From: UBA6898 sp964463135
GTDB lineage: Bacteria > Nitrospirota > Thermodesulfovibrionia > Thermodesulfovibrionales > UBA6898
Assembly (NCBI GenBank): GCA_964463135.1
Contig: CAYXBA010000004.1
Coordinates: 124,001-188,000, forward strand
Reading direction: 5' to 3'
Length of the DNA: 64,000 nt
The notes beneath the pieces were generated by a model. The model searched no databases, was not told the origin of the DNA, and saw only the letters and a program-made list of their open reading frames with translations. Position 1 is the stretch's first letter; each line of letters starts with the position of its first letter. Position numbers and translations under genes: made by a program. Below, piece by piece: positions 52,368-60,763 of this stretch.

Positions 52368-52613
52368 TTAGGGCTTCTGGATGTAAATCTCCCAGCTTTC
52401 GCCGGTCTTTACGACTTCACAGGGCATTCCCTTGCCCTCTGCAAATCTCGGGAGAGAATCCTCTGCTGATGCGGGAGCATCGCAAAGGATCTTGAGGATG
52501 CCGCCGCTCGGAAGCTTCTCAAGCGCCTTCTTGCTCAGTACGAGAGGGTAAGGGCATACTCTGCCCAGAACGTCCAGTACCTCTGTCGGTGTCTGTGATT
52601 TTAAATCTGCCAT
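52368..52613 (-). CDS. tusA: TusA/SirA-family sulfur carrier
   Basis: This 81-residue sulfurtransferase has the active Cys in GRVCPYPLVLSKKAL. TusA carries persulfide sulfur between proteins such as rhodanese, DsrE-type proteins and DsrC. It is the last gene of the dsrEFH-like/dsrMKJOP run and ends at a bidirectional terminator. A start with AGGAGG 6-8 bases upstream supports the annotation. Confidence 0.88.
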   Translation of the reverse strand: MADLKSQTPTEVLDVLGRVCPYPLVLSKKALEKLPSGGILKILCDAPASAEDSLPRFAEGKGMPCEVVKTGESWEIYIQKP

Positions 52614-52630
52614 GTTTATTCCTCCTTAAT

Positions 52631-53044
52631 TTAGCAGAAGAGGAGATGATCAGCCGTCTCCATCTCTTTCTGTATTTCACTATAGGGCACAAGATTCGCT
52701 TTCATATCGCCGCCGAGATCCTCGGCATCCACAATCAGGTTCTCCTCGGTAAGACCGAACCTGTCAAGATCTTCCTTGCAGATAAGCACCTTCAGGTCAA
52801 GAAGAAGTGTATTCTTCGCATGTCCTTCGAGCGTGGTTATGCCGTAATGCTTGCCGCCCTGCTGGTTCTTCAGCACGTTATACACACCGTCGCCAACATA
52901 GGAGACAGAAGCCTCGACGAGATCTCCGTCGTTGAGATAGATCTCGACCGTCTGGCTTGATATCGCATGAGTAAGGGCAAGCCTTGATGCCTCTGTTTTA
53001 TAAGGAAGTGAACGGACAATAAATGCAAGTTTCTTGGTCGCCAT
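52631..53044 (-). CDS. DsrF/TusC-like DsrE-superfamily protein
   Basis: This 137-residue member of the DsrE/F/H fold has the N-terminal KKLAFIVRSLPYKTEASRLAL and VSYVGDGVYNVLKNQQ of the TusC/DsrF type. One cysteine lies in VLICKEDLDRFGL; in this subtype a catalytic Cys is not needed. With the two following genes it makes an H-E-F trio that could form a hexameric sulfur-transfer complex. It starts 1-2 bases from the preceding gene. Confidence 0.78.
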   Translation of the reverse strand: MATKKLAFIVRSLPYKTEASRLALTHAISSQTVEIYLNDGDLVEASVSYVGDGVYNVLKNQQGGKHYGITTLEGHAKNTLLLDLKVLICKEDLDRFGLTEENLIVDAEDLGGDMKANLVPYSEIQKEMETADHLLFC

Positions 53045-53045
53045 A

Positions 53046-53408
53046 TTAGTCTCCTCCTATATGCAGGACCCGGTCCGCTTCAAAGGTGCTTGCAAGATAC
53101 CAGTCCATGCTTTTCCGCTGAAAACCGTCAGGACAGTCTTCCTTATGATAACCTCTTGCCTCTGCACAGGCTTCGCAGGCCGTAGCCTGGAAATTGCCGG
53201 TAGCAAGGAGTTCCTGCAGCGTCTTGGCAAGATAAGAATAATCCTTGAACGCCTTCTGCCCTTTTTTTGCGAGCATGGTAGCGTTCCCGGACATCCAGAA
53301 ATCCACTTTATGTCCCTTTTTCACCGCAGCCTCAGAGAGCTTGACCGCAAAATCAAGGGATAATGAACCTACCAGTGATGAAAATGTGCCTATTGTCAGT
53401 TTACCCAT
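53046..53408 (-). CDS. DsrE/TusD-like sulfur-transfer protein
   Basis: This 120-residue protein carries TACEACAEARGYHKEDC, aligned with the active Cys region of TusD/DsrE (AC-x4-ARG pattern). That cysteine takes up persulfide sulfur in oxidative Dsr systems. The N-terminus (IGTFSSLVGSLSLDFAVKLSEAAVKKGH) is typical for the fold. It lies between the DsrH-like and DsrF-like genes. Confidence 0.75.
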   Translation of the reverse strand: MGKLTIGTFSSLVGSLSLDFAVKLSEAAVKKGHKVDFWMSGNATMLAKKGQKAFKDYSYLAKTLQELLATGNFQATACEACAEARGYHKEDCPDGFQRKSMDWYLASTFEADRVLHIGGD

Positions 53409-53417
53409 AGTACCCTC

Positions 53418-53714
53418 CTATAACCAGATCACTTTTTCGTAATCATTAAAGATAAGATCAACTACATCGCCGTAACTGACAGCCTTTACACGGCTATCGA
53501 GTTTGTCAGCAGTAAAGCCTCTGGTCTCGAAGTCCTCGGACAGGGCATAGAAGTCAGCCTTTTTGTCGAGGATCGGGCAGGCCTTGCCGCCTTCCTTTAC
53601 TGCTGCGTGATACACACCATTGCCGACAAGGATAATGCCAAGCTTTTCTGCACTGAGCCTGTCCACGATATCAGACCCGGTCCGGTAATCGCTCAAAAGG
53701 ACAGCTAATTTCAT
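53418..53714 (-). CDS. DsrH/TusB-like protein
   Basis: This 98-residue DsrE-fold protein resembles the small B/H subunit: VLLSDYRTGSDIVDRLSA, GIILVGNGVYHAA and IFNDYEKVIWL. A cysteine (GKACPIL) occupies a position similar to the H-subunit cysteine. It is the first of the trio, separated from the ferredoxin gene upstream by a gap of 154 bases without clear features. Confidence 0.72.
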   Translation of the reverse strand: MKLAVLLSDYRTGSDIVDRLSAEKLGIILVGNGVYHAAVKEGGKACPILDKKADFYALSEDFETRGFTADKLDSRVKAVSYGDVVDLIFNDYEKVIWL

Positions 53715-53868
53715 CAGGAATACCTCCTTAATAGGTTTGTGAAAAGTTCTGTTTTATACCAGTTACCAGCAAAGGGCGTCAAGATAAAAAATACGCCTTA
53801 TGCTGCTAACGCTCGCTCCCGTGATATCACCAGACACTGGAGATATCCGAAAGCGAAAAAGAGACTGA

Positions 53869-54054
53869 CTACATCTCGGTAAGCGTTACCGAACCTGACG
53901 CACAGACGCTCGTGCAGGTCTGGCAGCCTTCGCAATCGTCTGCGCGTGCAGCAACAGACTTTCCGTCCACCATGTCAAATACATTAACAGGGCAGTTGTT
54001 CGCACATTCCTCACAACCAGTACACGTGTCGGCATTCACAGCTACAAGATACAT
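53869..54054 (-). CDS. 2x[4Fe-4S] ferredoxin
   Basis: This 61-residue protein has two cluster motifs, CTGCEECANNCPV and CEGCQTCTSVCAS. It is a cytoplasmic electron carrier; such small ferredoxins often accompany dsrMKJOP. It starts 75 bases after dsrP with a clear AAAGGAGG. Confidence 0.9.
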   Translation of the reverse strand: MYLVAVNADTCTGCEECANNCPVNVFDMVDGKSVAARADDCEGCQTCTSVCASGSVTLTEM

Positions 54055-54129
54055 AGTATTTACCTCCTTTTTGTAATAGAGAATAGTTTGTTATTGGTAT
54101 ACAACCGTGATGATAAAATCACCGCGCTA

Positions 54130-55296
54130 TCAGTGCTCAACTGCACCACCCTCTTCCCTGACACCTACGGCAACCTTATAGAGCAACGTAAGGACCAACA
54201 GTCCGACCGCATAAACCCCAAAGGTGATCGCAAGCTCAGGAGCGGTCGGCGCATACTCGGTCACCCGTTCGAACGGGTTCGGCACAAAGCCGCCGATAAC
54301 AAGGCCCATGCCCTTGTCTATCCATGCGGCGATAATAACCCCCACAAGCGCAATCTTCAGCGTACCCTCATTCTGGCGTGTGCCAGGGTATACCAGAAGT
54401 GCGATGCTGGCAAAAGCAAGAACCGCAGCAGTCCACATCCAGGGCACAAGCTTCGTATGGCCGTCAAGCCCGGCAAAGAGATAAACAAGCGGGTGTGCAT
54501 GACCCGGGATACCGCTATAGAATGCGGTAAAAACCTCAAGCAGGAAGAAAAAGACATTCGCGCACATTGCATACGTGACGATCTTTGCCAGCGACTGGAT
54601 AGCCTCCTGGCCCGGATCGAACTTGCTGAACTTCCTCACCAGCAGGGCAAGCAGGACCAGAATTGCGGGTCCGCCTGCAAAAGCCGAGGCAAGGAACCTG
54701 GCAGCCATGATAGCGGTAAGCCAGAGGTGCCTGCCGGGAAGGCCGGCATAGAGAAACGCCGTGACCGTATGGATACTGACAGCCCAGGGGATCGAAAGGT
54801 AGATCAGCGGCTTGACCCACTGGGGCGGCGCCACCTGTTTCTGATCAGCTGCAAGGGTCGTCCATCCGATGATGATATTCAGGAACAGGTACCCGTTCAG
54901 CACGAGTGCATCCCAGAACATGACCGAGTTCAGTGTCGGATGCAGCACGACATTCAGGACCCTCATCGGCTGGCCCATGTCGACGAGGATGAAGAGCATG
55001 CACATCGTGACAGCAGAGACGGCAAGAAACTCACCGAGGATAACGATCTTGCCGAACTTCTTGAAATTGTGCAGATAATACGGGATAACGAGCATGACCG
55101 CAGATGCTGCCACACCGACCAGGAACGTGAACTGGGCGATATAAAATCCCCAGGAAACGTCACGACTCAGACCGGTAATGCCCAGACCTTCATTCAGCTG
55201 TTTCATATATGCGATGAAGCCAACACCAATGACCGCAAGCAGGAAGAATATCCATGCCCAGTATCTATTGCTGCCGCTAAGGGCCCTTTCAAACAT
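54130..55296 (-). CDS. dsrP: DsrP, NrfD-family quinone-interacting membrane subunit
   Basis: This 388-residue protein starts at MFERA (GGAGGTG 6 bases before); a longer frame would sit inside dsrO. It has ten transmembrane helices typical of NrfD/DsrP, with DVSWGFYIAQFTFLVGVAASA and WDALVLNGYLFLN among the early ones. DsrP exchanges electrons between menaquinone and DsrO/DsrJ. It overlaps dsrO by 8 bases. Confidence 0.94.
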   Translation of the reverse strand: MFERALSGSNRYWAWIFFLLAVIGVGFIAYMKQLNEGLGITGLSRDVSWGFYIAQFTFLVGVAASAVMLVIPYYLHNFKKFGKIVILGEFLAVSAVTMCMLFILVDMGQPMRVLNVVLHPTLNSVMFWDALVLNGYLFLNIIIGWTTLAADQKQVAPPQWVKPLIYLSIPWAVSIHTVTAFLYAGLPGRHLWLTAIMAARFLASAFAGGPAILVLLALLVRKFSKFDPGQEAIQSLAKIVTYAMCANVFFFLLEVFTAFYSGIPGHAHPLVYLFAGLDGHTKLVPWMWTAAVLAFASIALLVYPGTRQNEGTLKIALVGVIIAAWIDKGMGLVIGGFVPNPFERVTEYAPTAPELAITFGVYAVGLLVLTLLYKVAVGVREEGGAVEH

Positions 55297-56092
55297 GCTC
55301 GCCACCTCCAATAACATAATAGATGCTCGGCTGCGTCCCGAGTTCAGGTTTGCGACGGATCGTGTATTTCTCTGCGATCAGTTTCCTGACCTCAGAACCG
55401 GGATCCTCAAGGTCGCCGAAAACGATCGCGCCGTTCGATGCCTCGGCACATGCCGGCTGCTTGCCGACTGCGAGGCGCTCATAGCAGGCCGTGCATTTTT
55501 CGACAACACCGATCATACGGGTCGGGAATTCCTTGTTCTCAACCTTTATCGCAGGACGGGGATTGACATAGTTAAAGCTCCTTGCGCCGAACGGACATGC
55601 TGCCATGCAGAACCTGCAGCCAATGCAGCGATGCATATCCTGCATAACGATACCGTCGCTCTTGCGCTTGAAGGTCGCCTGAGTCGGACAGACGCGAACA
55701 CAGGCAGGGTTAGCGCAATGGTTGCAGAAGAGCAGAAAATTCTTCTCCTGCAGTTCCTTGTTCATGAACTTATCTTCAGTCAGTGTAGGGAACGTATGCT
55801 CATAGTCATCCTTCCAGATCCATTTGACCTCATGTTTTGGATTGTTCAATGTCGGAACATTATGGATGTTATGGCAGGCGTCAATACACTTCTGATAATC
55901 TTCTTCGGTCTGGAGCTTGCTGACATCGACCACAAATCCCCACCGTTTCGCCTTAAGGGCATTCGGATCAGGAGAAGATTGTGCTGCCTCAAGGCCGGAC
56001 TTACCAAGCGTGGTAATGGCTGTAGCGCTGCCGACACCAAGGATTGTGGAAACACTTGCCAATTTAAGAAATTGTCTCCTGTTCATACTCAT
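55289..56092 (-). CDS. dsrO: DsrO, Tat-exported periplasmic iron-sulfur protein
   Basis: The protein is 267 residues from MSMNRRQFLKLASV, a twin-arginine signal; the longer frame upstream runs through dsrJ and is rejected. Cluster motifs: CNHCANPACVRVCP, CIGCRFCMAACPFG and CTACYERL with further Cys residues. It passes electrons between DsrP and DsrJ on the periplasmic side. It overlaps dsrJ by 4 bases and dsrP by 8. Confidence 0.94.
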   Translation of the reverse strand: MSMNRRQFLKLASVSTILGVGSATAITTLGKSGLEAAQSSPDPNALKAKRWGFVVDVSKLQTEEDYQKCIDACHNIHNVPTLNNPKHEVKWIWKDDYEHTFPTLTEDKFMNKELQEKNFLLFCNHCANPACVRVCPTQATFKRKSDGIVMQDMHRCIGCRFCMAACPFGARSFNYVNPRPAIKVENKEFPTRMIGVVEKCTACYERLAVGKQPACAEASNGAIVFGDLEDPGSEVRKLIAEKYTIRRKPELGTQPSIYYVIGGGEHV

Positions 56093-56490
56093 GACTTTTC
56101 CTCCTTCGGTGCGATATGGCAGCCCCAGCAATAGGGATTTACGGCCATATAGGTATGGCACTTGTCGCAGAACTCCTTCTTGTTCGAGTGGCATTTCATG
56201 CAGGTATTCTGGAGGCTGATCGTAAACTGCCTGCCATTCGACCTGCTGGTATATATCCGGTTGCCGTTGCGGACAACCTCGTCCCGCCAGTCGTTCAGGA
56301 GCTGCATATGTTCGGCCCTCATGAACTCCTTGCTCTCTACGCACTGCTTCTTTGCCATAGCGTTGATCTCCGGCGTGTTAAGGCTCGGTTCGATCTTTGC
56401 ATTTGCCTTCCCAAGGTTCAGCAGGAACGGTAATGCAGCCAGGATAAAGAAGACTGCAAGCCCTGCTATGATCTTTCCGGGATTATACAT
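56089..56490 (-). CDS. dsrJ: DsrJ, triheme cytochrome c
   Basis: This 133-residue protein has an N-terminal membrane anchor (residues 8-25) and three CxxCH haem sites near the C-terminus (CMKCH, CDKCH, CWGCH). DsrJ has one haem with unusual His/Cys ligation; a candidate Cys is in KKQCVESKEF. It is located in the periplasm and overlaps dsrK by 1 base and dsrO by 4. Confidence 0.95.
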   Translation of the reverse strand: MYNPGKIIAGLAVFFILAALPFLLNLGKANAKIEPSLNTPEINAMAKKQCVESKEFMRAEHMQLLNDWRDEVVRNGNRIYTSRSNGRQFTISLQNTCMKCHSNKKEFCDKCHTYMAVNPYCWGCHIAPKEEKS

Positions 56491-58103
56491 TATTCATTAC
56501 CTCCCTTCCCGGGGAGCGGTTCGCCGCGCAGGTTCGTCTCCCTTTCCTTCTCTCCTGTCATGATCAGGGCGTTTGCCACAAGCTCATGCACTCCGGCAAC
56601 CCGTGTTCCGGGGACCCAGTAGTCCATGGAAGCGGAAAGCGTTGCCCGGTCAATAGCGCATACATTGGCGAGCGTGTTCACACCGTGCTGCTGCACAACG
56701 TGTTTTACGGCATTCGCCCTCGGCAGTCCGCCGCGCATCCTGAGTTCCATATTTTCGCTGGCATTCAGGCCGGTTCCGCTGCCGCAGCAGAAGGTCCGTT
56801 CCTTGATCGTATTTTCAGGCATCTCATGGAACTTATTGCATACGTTATTAATGATATAGCGCGGCTCTTCAAGAAGACCCATGCCTCTGGCCGTATTGCA
56901 GGAGTCATGGTACGTTACGACAAGATCATCGTTCCTGGTCGGATCAAGCTTCAGTTTCCCGTTCTTGATCAGATCAGCTGTAAACTCGGTGATGTGGATC
57001 ATCTTAGTCGATGCGGCATTATCGAAGACCGTCCCGGTGATCGGGGATTTCGGCACTTCCATGAAATCAGCCGGACCGTTCCAGGTATCCATATATTGGT
57101 TCAGAACCCTCCACATATGGCCGCATTCGCCGCCGATGATATATTTTACGCCAAGCCTTTTCGCTTCTGCGTAGATCTTCGAATTCAGTCTCTTGGCCAT
57201 TTCGTTCGAGGTGAACAAGCCGAAATTGCCGCCTTCCGATGCATAGGTCGACCAGGTATAATCGAGCCCCAGTTCATGGAAGAGCATCATGTAACCCATG
57301 CAGGTAAAGGTGCCCGGATCTGCAAAAAGGTCACCTGACGGGGTCACAAAGAGGATCTCGGCACCCTTCCGGTTGAAAGACGGGTTGATCCTGATGCCGG
57401 TTATGGTTTCGATATCGTCGACCATGCCTTCAACGCTGTTCATGATGGCATGCGGCTCAAGGCCGAGGTGGTTGCCCTTCATGTAGCAGTTTGCTACCGG
57501 CCCTGAGATCCAGTCCGTGTTCAGGCCGAGGAGATTCGTGAACTCCCGTGCCATCATCGTTATCTCGGCGGTATCTATGCCATACGGGCAGAAGACAGAA
57601 CACCGCCTGCACTCTGTGCACTGATAGAAGTAATACCACCACTCCTTCAGAACAGCAGTGTCGAGCTCACGGGCACCTGCCAACTTTCCGAGATACTTGC
57701 CTGAGTTCGTGAAATACTTTCTGTACACAGAGCGCATGAGCTCTGCTCTGAGCACAGGCATGTTCTTGGGGTCGCCGCCGCCGATGAAAAAGTGGCATTT
57801 GTCTGCGCATGCCCCGCACCGGACGCATATATCCATGAATACCTTGAACGAGCGGTATTTGGAAAGCCTGTCTGCCATTGCCTCAAGGACCGTACCTTCC
57901 CAGTCCTGCGGCAGCTTCCAGTCATTCTCAACAGGAGACCAGTCGCGTGCATTGGGGAATTCGACCGTAGCGAGGTTCTTCCCCTTGGCTCCCCAGCAGA
58001 AGTTGCCCTGCTTGAATTCAACCGGTTTATCCATCCAGTTTTCTGACTGGGGCGGATTGTAATCTATCTTCATAAGTTCTTGTGGTGTTGGAAGTTTTGC
58101 CAT
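56490..58103 (-). CDS. dsrK: DsrK, HdrD-like catalytic iron-sulfur subunit
   Basis: This 537-residue cytoplasmic subunit acts on the DsrC trisulfide/dithiol. It has two 4Fe-4S motifs (CVRCGACADKC, CTECRRCSVFC) and two CCG-type segments (HDSCNTARGMG; FCCGSGTGLNA) that in HdrD hold the noncubane cluster. Start ATG 58103 has AGGAG upstream. It lies between dsrM (2 bases) and dsrJ. Confidence 0.96.
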   Translation of the reverse strand: MAKLPTPQELMKIDYNPPQSENWMDKPVEFKQGNFCWGAKGKNLATVEFPNARDWSPVENDWKLPQDWEGTVLEAMADRLSKYRSFKVFMDICVRCGACADKCHFFIGGGDPKNMPVLRAELMRSVYRKYFTNSGKYLGKLAGARELDTAVLKEWWYYFYQCTECRRCSVFCPYGIDTAEITMMAREFTNLLGLNTDWISGPVANCYMKGNHLGLEPHAIMNSVEGMVDDIETITGIRINPSFNRKGAEILFVTPSGDLFADPGTFTCMGYMMLFHELGLDYTWSTYASEGGNFGLFTSNEMAKRLNSKIYAEAKRLGVKYIIGGECGHMWRVLNQYMDTWNGPADFMEVPKSPITGTVFDNAASTKMIHITEFTADLIKNGKLKLDPTRNDDLVVTYHDSCNTARGMGLLEEPRYIINNVCNKFHEMPENTIKERTFCCGSGTGLNASENMELRMRGGLPRANAVKHVVQQHGVNTLANVCAIDRATLSASMDYWVPGTRVAGVHELVANALIMTGEKERETNLRGEPLPGKGGNE

Positions 58104-58105
58104 GA

Positions 58106-59098
58106 TTACTCCTTTTCGACCGGCAGCCCGGCCTTCTTCATCTTCTCCCTGAAGTCGTCCTCATATTCCTCATACGTATGGACATGGACCGGATAGTTCC
58201 AGGGGTTGATATGCCGGACAATTCTGCTGTCATTCGCCATATTTCTTGTCGGGCTCAGGAATACTCCTCCCATATGCATCAGCTTGCTGAAGGGGAAATA
58301 GATGAGCAGCGTGCAGATCAGGAAGAGATGCACATAGAATATGGCCCCTATGCCCTGCGGTATGATCGGGCTCAGGCTCACCAGCCCTATGGCAAACTGC
58401 TTCACTGCGACAATATGCACTTTGAAGATATAACGCATAAGAATGCCTGACAGTGCAATGCCGAGGATAAGGAAGAGCGGGAAATAATCGGCTGCAAGGG
58501 AGATATACCTGATCTGGGGCAGATAGATCCTCCTGAAGAGGAGGAACGTGACGGCACCAAGGATCACGGCATCAGTCATATAGAAGAGGGGTGCTCCTAC
58601 CTGGAAAAAACTGTCCAGTCCTTCCATCATGCTGAGGACCGTTGGCACCTCCTGAAAAAAGAAGCGGAAGTGTCTCGCAAAGATAAATAAAAATGTCCAG
58701 TGAAATGCCAGGCCTGCGAGCCAAAGCAATTTCTCGGAACCGTAAACGATCTTGCCATCCTTCATCTCGGTCTTCAGATTTCTGAAGAGCGAGCGGAAGA
58801 CAAGCACTTCAAGAAGCATTCTGCCGATGACCTGCAGGGTCGTAACAGGGTTCTCGAGTTTGTCATGCTTGATCCACGGAAGCGTCTTTTGCTGCCCGCA
58901 TGTCGTAGGGATGCAGAATGGCACCGGAGACTTCGCCCACTGCAGTACGCGGTACATGAACCCAAAAATGAAGACCGCGACCGCTGCATAGGGTACAATG
59001 ACCCCGAAGAAGAACTGTACCGGCTGTGCCATCGTCACCCCGACCAATGCAAGCAGTGCGAGTCCCACAACTGCAATGAAGGGCAATACGACTTTCAT
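58106..59098 (-). CDS. dsrM: DsrM, b-type cytochrome membrane subunit
   Basis: This NarI-like haem b membrane protein has 330 residues from MKVVLPF; the longer frame extends into the RsbRD gene and is rejected. About six transmembrane helices are visible, with His residues in AFHWTFLFIFARHFRFFF suitable for haem. It exchanges electrons with menaquinone and DsrK. It overlaps the upstream gene by 4 bases (ATGA). Confidence 0.94.
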   Translation of the reverse strand: MKVVLPFIAVVGLALLALVGVTMAQPVQFFFGVIVPYAAVAVFIFGFMYRVLQWAKSPVPFCIPTTCGQQKTLPWIKHDKLENPVTTLQVIGRMLLEVLVFRSLFRNLKTEMKDGKIVYGSEKLLWLAGLAFHWTFLFIFARHFRFFFQEVPTVLSMMEGLDSFFQVGAPLFYMTDAVILGAVTFLLFRRIYLPQIRYISLAADYFPLFLILGIALSGILMRYIFKVHIVAVKQFAIGLVSLSPIIPQGIGAIFYVHLFLICTLLIYFPFSKLMHMGGVFLSPTRNMANDSRIVRHINPWNYPVHVHTYEEYEDDFREKMKKAGLPVEKE

Positions 59099-59667
59099 GT
59101 GTTTACCTCTTTCTTTGGTATTGAAATGAAGTTGGTTTCTTTTCCCGCCCCCTCGACCTCGGTGACCAGATTCGCCTGCTGGAGGAGCCGGTAGGTCATG
59201 TTCCTCATCTCGTTCGCCTTGATATCGTACAGCTTTTCCCGGCACTGCATGAAGATATCAAATGCGATAAGGACAAGGGAATCGATCTGTGATTCGAGGA
59301 TGGTGAGTTCTTCGGCAAGTTCAGCAGCAGGCGGCAGATCCCTTATCCCGTCCCGGATAATGCTCTTGAGAAAAAAGATGAACGCCACTGCCTGAGCAGC
59401 AGTGAATTCCTGGATCGCCCTTACCCTGATCATGGCATCAAGAAAACCTGATACCTTCTCGATCTCGCCGCCCTGGACAAGTTCCTGAAAAATACCTTCT
59501 ATCCCCTCATGAATGGTCTGACCGACCGGATTGGCAAACCGGTCCTTCTGGTTCTTAAGGAACTTGGCAGTCTCGGCCGGATAGGTGTCGAGAATGCGGT
59601 CGAACCATGAGGCAAGAATGACGTCTTTTCTCTCTAAAAGGATATCCTTCAGGCTCATCTGGTGCAA
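59095..59667 (-). CDS. RsbRD N-terminal-domain protein next to dsrM
   Basis: This 190-residue, all-helical protein resembles the RsbRD/RsbR N-terminal domain (LKDILLERKDVILASWFDRIL ... IREF/ITAAQAVAFIFFLK pattern). It lacks a STAS or kinase domain. Homologues occur directly upstream of dsrM in Nitrospirota and sulfate reducers, so a role in sensing or assembling DsrMKJOP is plausible but unproven. It is translationally coupled to dsrM. Confidence 0.75.
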   Translation of the reverse strand: MHQMSLKDILLERKDVILASWFDRILDTYPAETAKFLKNQKDRFANPVGQTIHEGIEGIFQELVQGGEIEKVSGFLDAMIRVRAIQEFTAAQAVAFIFFLKSIIRDGIRDLPPAAELAEELTILESQIDSLVLIAFDIFMQCREKLYDIKANEMRNMTYRLLQQANLVTEVEGAGKETNFISIPKKEVNT

Positions 59668-59750
59668 AAATCTCCCCTAATATTTCTGGTAGTCTATAGA
59701 TAGAGAAGTCGTGTTTTTATGGAAAGATGCTGTCACTGCCGCAGCAGCAG

Positions 59751-59785
59751 AAAAAACAATACCCCAAAGAATGCTCAATGGGGTA
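59751..59785 (-). terminator. Terminator after dsrC
   Basis: On the minus strand TACCCC ... GGGGTA forms a stem (inner pairing CCCCATTG/CTTTGGGG is imperfect), followed by TTGTTTTTT. It separates dsrC from the RsbRD-dsrMKJOP run and suggests dsrC is a separate or semi-independent transcript. Confidence 0.6.
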
Positions 59786-59818
59786 CTATTTTTGTCAGCC
59801 GCCTCTGCAGCCAAAGGG

Positions 59819-60154
59819 TTATACGCAGCCTGTCGGCTTCGGAAGCCCTGCATACTTACATGCCTGCTTTGCAGGACCGCCCGGATAGAGCTCATACAGG
59901 TACTTGGTGTTGCCTTTTTCAGGCCCCATAGCCTTTCCGATCTCCTTGACCAGGATCTTGATCATCGGCGCGATCTGGTACTGTTTGTAGTAGTCACGCA
60001 GGAAGGTGATAACTTCCCAGTGTGCAGGAGTGAGCGTAACTCCGTCCTGGCTTGCAAGAACATCAGCAAGCTCCTTTGTCCAATCGTCAAGGTTCAGAAG
60101 ATATCCATCATCATCTACCTCGATTGACTTTCCCTGAAATTCCATTGTTGCCAT
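59819..60154 (-). CDS. dsrC: DsrC sulfur-carrier protein
   Basis: This 111-residue DsrC has the C-terminal arm with both redox cysteines: CKYAGLPKPTGCV, i.e. Cys-x10-Cys with the last Cys penultimate. The N-terminal part shows GYLLNLDDWTKELADVLA and HWEVITFLRDYY. It is the co-substrate of DsrAB and DsrMKJOP, forming a trisulfide. Both cysteines mark a true DsrC rather than TusE or RspA. Confidence 0.96.
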   Translation of the reverse strand: MATMEFQGKSIEVDDDGYLLNLDDWTKELADVLASQDGVTLTPAHWEVITFLRDYYKQYQIAPMIKILVKEIGKAMGPEKGNTKYLYELYPGGPAKQACKYAGLPKPTGCV

Positions 60155-60404
60155 GCTTTCTTCCCCCTTTCACTTAGGTTCAAAATACATTCAAAGGGAT
60201 CGCTCCCTACAGCTGAATGCTTGTATAACGAAACACTTTGTTACGAGCTATAAACAGTAATACAGAACCTGCCGCCCGGTCAAATAAAAAAATCTTATCA
60301 GTAGATGACTCTTGTTTATTTTTTAACAGGCCCGGTTGCCTGAATTCGAAACTCAATATATAAGCATAGAGAAAAGAATATTTGCAACAATGCGGGGCTG
60401 AATC
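60155..60404 (-). promoter_or_regulatory. Intergenic region upstream of dsrC
   Basis: 250 bases without a gene. On the minus strand TTGACC (60278-60283) and an AT-rich stretch 15-17 bases later could be a dsrC promoter, but the -10 is not convincing. No riboswitch or strong dyad is seen. Confidence 0.3.
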
Positions 60405-60761
60405 TCACTTTTTCAGCTTAACAAAAAGATAGACCGGGGAACGCTTTCCCCTGCCGAGCGATTCTGAGCTGAAGCGGTTCTTCCTTGCATCATAGTTAAA
60501 CTCCCTCACCTCATAGTCCTCTTCAGGTGTCATGGCCCATGCCCTGTCCAAGTCCCCATTGCAAAGCAGGGTCAGACCGTCCACGTACGCATCCCCGACA
60601 TTATGCCCTGAAGCATCGTAAACGTACGTGGCGCCGCATTCACATTTTCCTCCGCTGACGGCATTGCCGAACTTTGTTGTGATCTCCTCGAGTTCCCCAA
60701 GCGGCCGCTCACAAAATGGGCACCGCAGAACATCATTATGGCCTCGTCTTCCTTCACTCAT
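60405..60761 (-). CDS. Zinc-ribbon protein of unknown function in the dsr cluster
   Basis: This 118-residue protein has a zinc ribbon CPFCERPLGE ... GGKCECGATYVYD near the N-terminus and a basic C-terminal tail. I do not recognise a named family. It lies between the HEAT-like gene and dsrC, and begins 2 bases after the HEAT-like stop, so it is probably cotranscribed with cbiA. Confidence 0.65.
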   Translation of the reverse strand: MSEGRRGHNDVLRCPFCERPLGELEEITTKFGNAVSGGKCECGATYVYDASGHNVGDAYVDGLTLLCNGDLDRAWAMTPEEDYEVREFNYDARKNRFSSESLGRGKRSPVYLFVKLKK

Positions 60762-60763
60762 TA

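Noticed and set aside
54088..55314. A 408-codon open frame antisense to dsrP
   Set aside because: It is rich in charged residues with no recognisable domain and lies fully opposite a clear NrfD-family gene; it is a product of codon bias.
55289..56344. Longer DsrO frame beginning inside dsrJ
   Set aside because: The twin-arginine start at 56092 has a good ribosome site, and the upstream part is the out-of-frame reading of dsrJ.
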